Below, in pieces: positions 54,055-63,993 of a stretch of DNA of 64,000 nucleotides. Position 1 is the stretch's first letter. Every line of letters starts with the position of its first letter. The notes beneath the pieces are model-generated. The model made no database searches and had not been told where the DNA came from. It was given only the letters and a program-made list of their open reading frames with translations. Where the stretch lies: contig NC_081412.1 in NCBI RefSeq assembly GCF_030272615.1, forward strand, positions 549,474,488-549,538,487. The letters run 5' to 3'. The position numbers and the translations under genes were made by a program. The stretch is from Cryptomeria japonica (Eukaryota > Streptophyta > Pinopsida > Cupressales > Cupressaceae).

Positions 54055-57000
54055 CTAGTCTAGCATGTCATCTACCCCCCGATCTTGCTGATCAATGTTT
54101 CGGGAAGGCAGGGAACACGCCAAAGGAGGAACATTCAACACAACAGATGAAGCTATCACAAGATCCAAACAAGGGCTATGTTCATGTTCCGAGCCACATT
54201 GTTCTTGTCTAGGAGCTAGGATAAGTGCTTTAGAAAATTCATTAGATAAATGGTTATCAACATCAACAAGTTCATATTCACTATCAGAAGCAAGAGGAGT
54301 AACATTTTCATCATGAATAACATTTTCATCTATATCATCATCAAGATTTATAAAAATAGGATCATTAACTCGCACCGGATCAAGACCATCATGCATCTTA
54401 TGTTTAGGAGATTTCGGCTCAATTTCCGGCTGAGGAGAAAATGGAATAATGCTTGTTGAAGGTGTTTTTGGAGATTGTAAAGTTTGAGAAGCAGCTGTTT
54501 GAGCTCTAAGACGACGCTTTCATCGGCGTTCACGTGCAGAATGATTTCGTCTAGTCTTAGTAGGAAGTGGAGAAGACTGAGGAGGAGGAATGTTCTCATC
54601 CTTAGCACTTGGGTGTTTAGGTTGTGGTCTCTTAGGCTGGATAATAGGAGAAGAAGAAGGTCTCTTCTCTCTATAAAAAGAAGGAGGAGGAACTGCTCCA
54701 TACAAAGGAGGAATTTTTGGTTTAGGGAGAAGACCAAGTCCATCATGACAAGGAGGTATAGGTCTACTCTTAGGAAGTTTATTAGGTATAGACATAGTCA
54801 CATCCATAGGGATGGGTTGAGAATCTTCTTGAGGAAAGACATTAGTTTTATCTTTCAAAGGAAGAACTTCCTTCTCAAGAATGATAGGAATATCAAGTTT
54901 AGGTGTTCTAGGTTCACTTAGAGATAGGATCATATCTGTTTTCCACTTTTGATAAGATTTGAAAAGATGATCACTTCGCGGAGGAAGAGATTGAAATTGT
55001 TTAGGCCAAAAGTAATCAATAGGAACACTAGAGGTTCTTTCAGCTGGTTTAAAGAGACTATGATTGACAGTAACAACTTCACCATTATGGGGAAATTTCA
55101 AACACTTATGAATAGGAGAAGCAATAGCTTTCATGGAAGATAGCCAAGGATAGCCAAGCTTCACACGAAATTGTTCGGAAGATGGAATAATAGCAAAGTT
55201 CACATCAAGAGATTTGTTATGGACCTCAATAGGCAATGTAATAGAACCAATTGCAGGAGAAGAAAATGCATCAAATAGTTTCACAATCACATCTGTTTTG
55301 TCATACATCACTTGATTCAATTGCAAAGTAAAAAGAAATTCTTCAGTAATAACATTAACCATGCACGAAGGATCAATAAGCACTCCACGACAAGGTGTAT
55401 TCTTAACTTTTGCAACTATGTATAAAGGACCATCAGGTGCCCTAATGGTTTCACTGGAATCAAATGTGATGGAAGGTTCTTTAGGGATTTCTTGCTGCTC
55501 TACAAAGTTAATCACATTCGGAGTCATAGACACAAGACCATCAGATGAAAAAGAGGAATCATTAGCCTCAATTGCATTAGAGGTATGAGAAGGCAATGGA
55601 TCAGTGAAAATCTGAAGATTTTGGTTAGGAGGAGCTACAGATGTGTTGCCTTTATCATTCACTCCAGAAATAGAGATAGTATTGTTATCAATCAAATCTT
55701 GAATTTTACCCTTTAAAGAAAAACATTTTTCAGTATCATGCCCAGGCTGACGATGAAATTAACAAAAAGCTTTGTTATCAAAATAAGGTGAAGTAATCTT
55801 TGCAGGATCAATTTGTCTTATAGGAGGAAGAGTAAGCACATTTTGTTCCAATAACTTATTCATAATACTATGCAATGATTCATTCAAAGGAGTATACTTT
55901 CTTTCTTTCTTAAAAAATTTAGAAATAGGAGGCACACCTGATGCTACATTCACATTGTTGTTGATGATGTTTTCATTGAATTTGATGGAATCTCTATTCG
56001 GTTTAAACTTCCCAAATGGTTGTTGACTGCTATCACCCTTATCACTCGGAGCCATAGGATGTGATTGTTCCATTTGACTCACAGTCAGTTGATAATTGTG
56101 AAGAGTTGCACACAACTGTTGGAAAGAAGTAAACTCAGAAAACAAAAGTTTGTCTCGAATATCTTTTTGTAAATTAGAAATAAAGATTCTTTGAATATCA
56201 TTGTCAGGCACTGGAAAAGAAATTTGAGCATACAAATGCTTATATCTACCAATGAAATCAGTCACTTTTTCTTTAACACCTTGTTTACAATGCATTAAAT
56301 CAATCAAAGTAACTTTAGGACTTATATTGTTTTGAAATTGTTGAATGAAACCATTTGCAAGTTGTTCGAAAGAAGTAATAGAATAAGAAGGCAACGAGCA
56401 ATACCATTGTAGGGCTTTGTCTCTTAATGTTCTAGTGAATAGTTTTGCAAGCAACCTTTGGTCATAAGCAAAATCAGTACAAATTGTTTGAAAAGTCTTA
56501 ACATGTGTTAGAGGATCTCCTTTACCATTATAAAGTTCCAAATGCGGGATTTCAACATGTTTAGGAGGGATAGCTCGAACAATGGCAAGAGAAAGTGGGC
56601 TCGCAACATCAAATGTGGGCACACTAAACTTAGATTGATTCATAGAGGCAATTTGTTGCTGTAAAGAAGAGACAGTTTGTGCAAGATTGTTAATGGTCGC
56701 TTCAGTCGAAGAGTTCATATTGGATGTGTTAGATTGAGATGGAGGTGTTATGTTATTGAAAGAAGGTAGAGAGTAAGGTGGTGGAACTCTATGATAATTA
56801 GTCATAGGAGATGATTGGACAGGAGGAATACTACAAGGAGGAATGGAATGGTTAAATGAATTGCCCCCTTGCGTCATGTTCATTTGTGGAGATGTAATAG
56901 GGACACTCATTGAAGGAATGAATGAAGAAGTCGGATTGAATGAAGGAAGAGGGTTAATTGAAGAAGAAGGGTTGCCCCCATGACTAGTAATCACGGGAGG

Positions 57001-57498
57001 AATGTCTTGTATAGAAGTAGCCATGATGTTTGATGTAAAGGTAGGTATACTAGCAATAGGAGTTGTCAAAGGAATAGAATGATTGACTTGTGTAGGAGGT
57101 TGTGTATAACCCAAATTTTCAGCACAACTCTTCATAGGCATCACATTCGAATTCACAATGTGTGAAATACCACGCAAAATATCAATTCCATTCTTATCAC
57201 TTTGAAGCATACGTTTTAGACCCTCAATTAAAGGAAGAGCTTGACTATCAGGGTATTCTTGAGACATCCATTGTCGAAAATTGTCAAATTGGTTATCCAA
57301 TTTTGAAAGTTGTTCTTCAGAAACCTCATGGAGAGCTTCTTCATCATTAGGAGGATTAGAGGAATTACCCATGCCCTCGTTAAAAAGGCTATTCAAATTA
57401 AGTTCCATCTCCTCAGTAGTTAAACCTTGGAAAGACTTAATTCTACGGCTTCGTCTAACGGGAATAGTGTAAGTAGGGCTTATTGTTGTAAAACTCAT
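54055..57498 (-). pseudogene. Gag-protease polyprotein of element B (two stops)
   Basis: One minus-strand frame of 1147 codons from ATG at 57498 (MSFTTISPTYTIPVRRSRR) to 54055, broken only by TAA at 55759-55761 and TGA at 54520-54522. Order: basic N-terminus; Pro/Ser-rich linker; retrotransposon gag domain (TLRDKALQWYCSLPSYSI, EKVTDFIGRYKHLYAQI) at about residues 350-500; Cys/His segment (FHRQPGHDTEKC) just after the first stop; protease-like region (VLIDPSCMVNVITEEFLF) lacking D-[ST]-G; Pro-rich segment; acidic tail PIFINLDDDIDENVIHDENV. The same order and the same missing Gly in copy A show this is the family's normal form. Gag would package RNA; enzymes must come from elsewhere. Confidence 0.9.
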
Positions 57499-58679
57499 GC
57501 ACTAGAAAGAGAGAGAAGATTTTGAATTTAGAGGTAGCAATTTTCAGTAAAATCAGCCAATCTTCTGGATTTAAGCTATTAAATGCAATCACAACAGTCT
57601 CCCGAAATTTCAAAAAAAATGCCCGGGACCGTGGCGCCCGGAGTGCAACACGGTCCTTGCAACTTTTTTCGAAATTTGCAGGGATGAAAGGTATGATGAT
57701 TTTAGAGCTAATCTGAAAAAATGAGTGATTTTACGATCTGTAGATAGGCCAAATTAAAGTTGTAATCTCGAAATTGAACCCTACCAAGATTGTCGAAAAA
57801 TGCAAAATTTTGAATTTTGAAAAAGAGAGGGAAACTGAAATTTTGAATTTTATGATTTTAGAGGGAATGTCAAAAGCAATGCAAGTTTTGAAATTCAAAA
57901 GTTGACTCAATTTCATGCAAAATTCAATTTTGAAAGCGGAAATCAAAGTTGTTGTAATTAAGCACTTAATTTCAAAAGTCACAAAATGCAAGAATTTGAA
58001 TAAAGCACTGAAATTTTTAATGAATGATAACACACTTTTCAGATTTAGGATAGTAAGAACACAATTTTGACACAAAATTTCAATTTCAATGATTTTTAAA
58101 TGTTTAGAAGCCTTAATCCAAGCAATCACAAGACCAACTTTGACTGTTATTTTGAAGGTGTTAAAATTGATAAAATCAGCCAAAATTCTAGATTTTAGCA
58201 GGAAAATACAGTAAGATCTCGCTCCCGAAATTTTGGAAAAAATGTCGGGGACGATGGCGCTCGGCGCCACGGTCCTCGCAACTTTTTTCCAAATTTTCAG
58301 GGATGAAAGATATTGTGATTTTATTGCGGAATCCAAAGTTACAGCTGATTTGGAGATGTTTTGATCAATGAAATTGTCGGACAAAGGTTGAATCAAGAGG
58401 GTTTCAAAAATTAGGGTTTTGACACTTAACCACTTAATTTTCAGAATTAAAGCACACATATGAATTGAAAATTTGTAATAGAAGGGCAAATCTGAAACAG
58501 GCATTAACATTTAGACATTTCGCAGGTTCAATTACCAAAAAGGAAATTTAGGGTTTTTATGCAATCACCTCTAAAATTTTGCAAAAGATCAAACATGGAA
58601 ATGTAATCAATTTTTTTTTTTTTTTTTCAGATCTAAGCATAAAAAATCAGAAAGGATGTTCACGTCGGGCTCACCAAAA
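57499..58679 (-). other. Leader of element B with primer-binding site
   Basis: Primer site TTTTGGTGAGCCCGACG (minus) adjoins the LTR at about 58663-58679. A T18 run lies near 58610-58628. Two GC-rich hairpins (57625-57656, 58248-58275) lie in similar sequence surroundings, suggesting an internal duplication of about 600 bp in the leader. A 259-codon minus-strand open frame (58510-57731) has no stop but no recognised motif. It is rich in Ile/Phe/Lys and probably reflects A/T-rich sequence. Confidence 0.7.
57625..57656. repeat. GC-rich hairpin, core in orientation 2
   Basis: Arms gggaccgtg and cacggtcc enclose gcgcccggagtgcaa, the reverse complement of the core at 40973-41005. The outer flanks have the same orientation at both sites. 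Confidence 0.85.
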
Positions 58680-59862
58680 TGTAAAGCGGAAAAATCGCGA
58701 TCGAACCCTAGTTGCTCTCCCCTCTTCCAACTCCGAGGAGAGAGAAGGGAGGTTCGCTAGGATTCGATGGTTTTTCACTTAGGGGAGAGACTTTACATTC
58801 AAAAGAGGGGTTGAAACTCATAAGATCCAATCCCACACAATGTAAGATTGGATGCTAAATGAATTTCAAGGGTTAGGAAAGCAAGGCTACCCTCTTTTGT
58901 AAAGAATGTTGTTAAGGAAATTAAGCTAGGAATGCATAGAAAGTCATAAAGATTCGCTTATAAACTGAGTTTGGGTTATAGGATGAAGCTGCGGACTTGG
59001 AATTAGCAGTAAAATGTCGATACGGCGCTGTCCTGCAAATTTGAGAAAAAGTTGTCGGGACGATGGCGCCCGGCGCCACGGTCCTCCGAAAAATCCGCAA
59101 AACGAAGGGGGATCTGTTCGTCTCTGCACAAGGATTCCAGATCTTCAATTTCAGCCATGTACCTGCAACCTACACACAGAAAAGCGAAGATGATTGGGGG
59201 GTTAGGGATTAGGGGTTTGCCTTTAGGTCAAACCCTGGTTTTGGAATTAACCAAGAAATGAGCAAGAGCTGTAAATGTAAATGACTGTAAAACAAGTACT
59301 AATACCTTGTTCTAAGGATGTTTGTATCCTTATGTGCGAAGGTTTAGATGTTGTATGTTGTATGTTGTAGCATGTGATCTCCTCTTCAATGGTTGAATCC
59401 TTGTCTTGAATGCAACAATTAGCCTTGAATGGAGACTTAGAAGGAATGCTTGAATGCTTGAATGCTTGAGTATAGTTTCCACGCCTTTTTCATCATCTAT
59501 TTGTTATGTCCAAATGAGAGAGAAAAATGTAGTTTATATACTTGTCATTTAGGGCTGATAGACTGATTTTCCCGACCTTAGACCGACCAGGAAAGTTAAT
59601 TTCCAATTTGCAAACAAAAAGACCCGAGACCCCTTAGGAGACCGGGCCCAAAATAGGACCCAGGGACCAGGGCGCTGGGCGCTCTGGTCCCACCTCCCAG
59701 GACAACAGGGTGAAAGGAGGTTCAGGCTAGGGTGCTTGAAAAATGCAGTTTTCAGTGTCGTGAGCAAGTTTCAGGGTCTCCATTCAGGTTGCGTGTTGCG
59801 TCGCCATCGTGAAGACCGAAATGCAGTCGAAATTGCAAGTGTTGCAATTTTAGGATGCTACA
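58680..59862 (-). repeat. 5' LTR of element B
   Basis: 1183 bp; see the element entry. Confidence 0.95.
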
Positions 59863-59867
59863 TCAAC
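59863..59867. repeat. Target-site duplication tcaac, right copy
   Basis: Matches 52092-52096. Confidence 0.95.
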
Positions 59868-59894
59868 AAAACTGTTATTTTCTAACAATTACAG

Positions 59895-60130
59895 TAGAAG
59901 TTAAATCCCTTAACCGGGTAAGCTCTAAAAGCTTGGTTACTCATTAAATCCTCTTACAAGGTGGTCCATTAGCTTGGATTCTTAAATCCTCTAGCAAGGT
60001 TACTCCTAACAGGGTATTGTGCTTTTGACAAGGCATATTTGTAAAATCCCTTAACTGGGTGATTCCTAACTGGAATTAGTTCTTAACAGGATTTATTGTA
60101 AAGTTCTAATAGGCTTTGGCTCCTAACAGG
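59895..60130 (+). repeat. Degenerate 'aaatccctta-accgggt' array in solo LTR
   Basis: About ten imperfect copies of a 20-28 bp unit (aaatcccttaaccgggt, aaatcctctagcaaggt, cctaacagggt). A parallel array lies at 63500-63720 in the LTR of element D. Confidence 0.75.
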
Positions 60131-60559
60131 GTGAACTTCGAAAGAGTTCAGATAGATATCCTTGTGACTCTCATCTCACCGTGGTTTTTACCTATTTGGG
60201 TTTTCCACGTATAAACATTTGTGTCGATTGGTAAATGCTTTTGTGGTTGTGATCTTATTTGTTGATTTGGTTAATCTTTGATAAGGCATGTTAATTAGAA
60301 GCATTGAGAGATGAATATGTTGAGTTATGATTAAGTATTGTTGATATTCACAAGATTGAAGTTTTTTACTGTTAAAGTTGTCATAACAGTTAAACCGGTT
60401 GATGTCAAGTATTCTTATGAATATTGATCTTGACTGAGATATGATTACTTTGTTTGATAGAGGTTGAGTTTGGGAACTTTGTATTAGTTTCTTAGTATAC
60501 TGATTCACCCCCCCCTTCTCAGTATTCTACCAGATACTTATTCTTTCATCATACCATCA

Positions 60560-60564
60560 GGAAT
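60560..60564. repeat. Target-site duplication ggaat, right copy
   Basis: Matches 51357-51361. Confidence 0.85.
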
Positions 60565-61113
60565 AAGATCATGAATTTCTTTGAAATATGATGTGTAAGG
60601 GGGAATAAAAGGATTTGTAGATGAAGAAGGAATATCACTTGAAGGGGCATTCTCCTTTCTCTCATCATGCTTATCCTTTTTGGGAGATTCAGAATGAACA
60701 TCTTTATCATCTAAAGGCTCATTTTTTCTTATTTTTGATGTGAGGAGAAAGATCATTAATAAATTGCATAACATCATCATCTCTAATATATTTTGATGTT
60801 GAAGATAGGTCCTAGGAGAATAAGGATGATCTAAAGATGTAAGAATGTTAATATTTTGATTTTGCTCCCCTTGCTCAAGGGTATGTGTATGTGTATGAGA
60901 AGAAGATGGTCCCATGTTGCTTTCCAATTCTCCCTCTCTTTTAAAAAGATCATTGGTTGAAGCATTAGCTCTCATCTCATTCACACAAGATACCCTAGGA
61001 GAGGTACAAGGATTAGGATCTCTAAGATTGGGATCTACAAAATCCTTAAGGTGACTAACATATGAAATGCATTTTGTTAATAACATCACCATAATACAAC
61101 ATAAATGATACAT
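60565..61113 (-). pseudogene. Element C gag, 5' part
   Basis: Minus-strand open frame from 61113. Ser/Asn-rich with a His-Thr repeat (SSSHTHTHTL) and a charged stretch SPKKDKHDERKENAP. It ends at the insertion in IPPYTSYFKEIHDLIP, and the remaining five codons to TAA at 60538 are LTR sequence. True start uncertain: the first residues (MYHLCCIMVMLL) look unlike gag, so the original start may be further in or frame-shifted. Confidence 0.65.
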
Positions 61114-61948
61114 GAAGCTTTGAGATCAAATTGAAAAGGAAATGACTTTGAAATCCTAACAACACAATATGCCAAGTGCTATGAATGAAAAGAAGCAACA
61201 TGAAATGAAAGAAGCCATTATCCAACACATGATTTTAAAAAATATATGTTAAAAACAATGTAATCATATGTGAAATAGCAAATAAATCTAGCCCATTGAT
61301 TGCCATTAAAAGTCTCTTAATTTCCTGAAAAAGAAGATCTAAAATTAGGACCCTTTTACGAAAATTAATTTAAAAATTGAGAGCGTTGAAACTTGAATTT
61401 TGTTTTGACCATATGAGGTTTTAAAATTGATAAAGGATGCCAATTTCCTGGATTTAAGAAGAAAAATACAGTCAATTCTGAGTCCCGAATTTTTGGGAAA
61501 AAAACTAGGGACTGTGCATAAATTATGCATGGTCTGACCAACTTTTTTCAAAATTTTTAGGGATGATAAAAATTATGATTTTATTGCAGAATCCAAAAAA
61601 AAATCTAATTTGAAGATGTCTAGATAGGTCAAATTAGCAGTCAAAGGTCAAAATAGGAGATTCTTAAAAATTAGGGTTGTGTTGTCTAGCCACTTAATTT
61701 TCAGAATGAAAAGATAAATTTGAATTGCAATTTTGAAATAGAAATCAGATCTGAAACAAGCAACTAAAATGCTATACTTCACAAGCTTAATTTCTTCAAA
61801 ATAAAAAATTAGGGTTTTTATGCAATTAACCTCTAAAATTTGCAAAAAGATCAAACTTGGAAATAAAATTTTGAAATTCAAATTGCAATTATTCAGATCT
61901 AACAATAAGAAATAAGAATTAAGATGTAAGACGTCGGGTTCACCAAAA
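61114..61948 (-). other. Leader and primer-binding site of element C
   Basis: Primer site at about 61932-61948. A hairpin of the same family lies at 61508-61539, here A/T-rich in the core (gggactgtgcataaattatg). Similar in text to the leader of B at 58140-58679. Confidence 0.7.
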
Positions 61949-62477
61949 TGTAAAGAGGAAAATTGGACCCTAGTGGTTCCCCACCAAGGAGAGAGAAAGG
62001 AAACCACTAGGATGATTTTCACTTGATGCAAAAATGCACTTTACATTCAAAAGAGGGATTAAATCCACTAGATTCAAATCCAAAGGAAATGGAGATGTGA
62101 ATGCTAAGTGAATTGCAAGATGTTAAAATAATTTTTCCCTCTTTTGTAAATAGATATGTTGACTTGTTAACTATGCAGAAAAGGAAGACAAAATGGATGA
62201 AATAAGGAGCTACCGATTCAAGATCACATTGTAACTTCGGATTTGAGAAAGTTAGACTGATACAAATCTATCATGCAAATTTGGAGAAAATCCAGTGGGA
62301 CCGTGTGTAAGTTATGCACAGTCCTCCAAAAAATCTGCAAGTCGAAAAGGGTGTTTCCGTCTTTGCAAATGAAGCCTAAATCTGCAATTACAGCCACGCA
62401 CCTGCAACCTACACATAGAAAATAATTGAAGAAGGGTTGTGGATAGGGGTTTACCTTATTCAAACCTCGGTTGAGGA
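61949..62477 (-). repeat. 5' LTR of element C, truncated by element D
   Basis: 529 bp matching the left end of 47105-48328 (tgtaaagaggaaaattggacc). Includes the hairpin at 62297-62327. Breaks off at the LTR start of element D. Confidence 0.85.
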
Positions 62478-63979
62478 TGTTGGCATTTTCAGTAGAAAGA
62501 GAGATTGTTGATATTCATTAAGGATATTGAGAAGGTTGTTGGAGATTATTGATATAACTGAAAAAAGGATGATAACTATCTTTATAACATTATTTTGTCA
62601 TTGATGTCAAGAAATTGATTTTCTGATTCAGTATGATGTTGCCATATCTTAAGAAGCATGTTTTGATGAGTATTAAGTGGTCGGTAAGTGACACAGAAAG
62701 AATGAGATAAATAAGGGAAGAAATAAGTTATTCAAATGGGCAACTATTACTGAGTTAGACAATGATGAGATCATGATGTTTAGATTGTTTTGATATCCTA
62801 CATATGTTGTTGATTGTAAGGTTAATACTATACTATGTCACTGAGAAAAGAACCTAGTCGGTAAACCCTAAGGTTATCGATATCGGTTAATGAAGGTGGA
62901 ATGTCTACTGAGTAAAGTTTAGTATTTACCGAGTTCCAACAGAGTTATGACAGAGCACATTGGATGAATACAAGCATTATTTAATGAAGGATAATGTTTA
63001 GCTGGAGTTGTTTAAATGATTGGTATGTCGTGCATGAAGTTTGTTAAGGATCTATGGCAATGGAAGATCGACAGGAAGATCTACAACTCAGATTGAACCG
63101 CAATAACCTTGTGCAAGTTCCAAGAAAGGAATGCAAGTCCCAAGGTAAGGTAAAACATTTTCAGATCGAAGGATACATTGAACCTAGTCAAGATTGAAGA
63201 TCTGATGGCTATGATTGATCATGGGAAATGTGATCAAGGAGATTCAGCAGTTAGCAAATTGTTTATAAATAAGGAATTGTTGATAAACAATGTATGTTGG
63301 CAAGTGTAAGCATACGAATGCTACATAGTGATTACTGAGCACAGAAGCTTGAAGACTTGTTTAAATAACAGAGTAGGGAGCCCAATAGAGGGACAAGATA
63401 AGTCCTATGACAAGATTGTTTTGAGAAAAATAGAATCTGCTTTAGCATATTAGATGTGAAGTTGTAGATATATTTTTATTATTGTTATTTTGTAAGTGAC
63501 ATAAAATCTCTTAACCGAGTGGACTTAACAATCTTATTTGTAAACCCTCTAGCAAGGTAACATTCTAAACGAGTGTTTGAAATCCTTTGACAAGGTCACT
63601 TCTAACAAAGTGAAGATCCTAACAGATTTGAGGGAAATCCCTTAACGGGGTCACATCTAGCAACGTGTTTGTAATCTTTAACAGGATTTGCTTTTAACCG
63701 AGCATACTCTAGAAGAGTATATTTTGTAGTGGGTCTGAAATCCCACAGTGGTTTTTCCCTATTTGGGTTTCCACATTACAACTAGTGTTATATGTGTTAT
63801 GATGATAATGTGTTTATAAGTTTGCATGTTTAGCAGTTTTTGGTTATATTGCTGAAGTATATGTTACCGAGGTTGAATCTGTTGATTTTATGGAAGATTA
63901 AGTTTGTATGATTCACCCCCCCCTCTCATCTTGTTAGCTATTGACATCAGTACTTTACATTTAGTATCAAAACTTAACA
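62478..63979 (+). repeat. Element D: 5' LTR of a copia element running out of the window
   Basis: 1502 bp, TGTTGGCATTTTCAGTAG to AAACTTAACA, followed by a primer site. Carries the copia 3' boxes (63745-63776, 63909-63928) and a degenerate ccttaac-gggt array (63500-63720). The start resembles that of the solo LTR at 51362. Its genes lie beyond 64000. Confidence 0.85.
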
Positions 63980-63980
63980 A

Positions 63981-63993
63981 TTGGTATCAGAGC
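63981..63993 (+). other. Primer-binding site of element D
   Basis: TTGGTATCAGAGC one base after the LTR, as at 1101-1113. Confidence 0.9.

Larger units (their letters stand above)
52097..59862 (-). mobile_element. Element B: young Ty3/gypsy element, gag-protease only
   Basis: 7766 bp with LTRs 52097-53310 and 58680-59862, perfect duplication tcaac, primer site and purine tract in place. The LTRs differ by roughly 20-25 substitutions over 1.18 kb by eye plus one 31-bp unit, so it is the youngest dated insertion here. Its single long coding region is gag plus a protease-like part with only two stops. The 5.4 kb interior has no reverse transcriptase, RNase H or integrase. Related to copy A by gag, tail and primer site. 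Confidence 0.95.
51362..60559 (+). repeat. Copia-type solo LTR, split by element B
   Basis: Two parts, 51362-52096 and 59868-60559, about 1427 bp in all. TGTTGGCATTTTGAG to ATACCATCA. Perfect 5-bp duplication ggaat outside. Carries the copia 3' boxes (60178-60210, 60501-60523) and a degenerate 'aaatcccttaaccgggt' array (59895-60130). No internal copia sequence remains. Confidence 0.85.
47105..62477 (-). mobile_element. Element C: gypsy element interrupted by two nested insertions
   Basis: Left LTR 47105-48328 and right LTR 61949-62477. The right one is cut by element D. Primer site on the minus strand TTTTGGTGAACCCGACG at about 61932-61948; purine tract AAAGTGGGGGATAAA at 48329-48343. The gag is split by the solo LTR 51362-60559. 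Subtracting that insert leaves an internal region of only about 4.4 kb with gag as the sole coding part, so pol is missing here as well. Confidence 0.8.

Noticed and set aside
54484-54921. Plus-strand Arg/Ser-rich ORF of 145 codons
   Set aside because: Exact antisense of the element B polyprotein; the composition comes from the opposite strand's Glu/Pro-rich codons.
57731-58510. 259-codon open minus-strand frame in the leader of element B
   Set aside because: Hydrophobic and Lys/Ile-biased, no motif, overlaps hairpins and A/T-rich leader repeats. No matching open frame was identified in copy A. Kept as non-coding.
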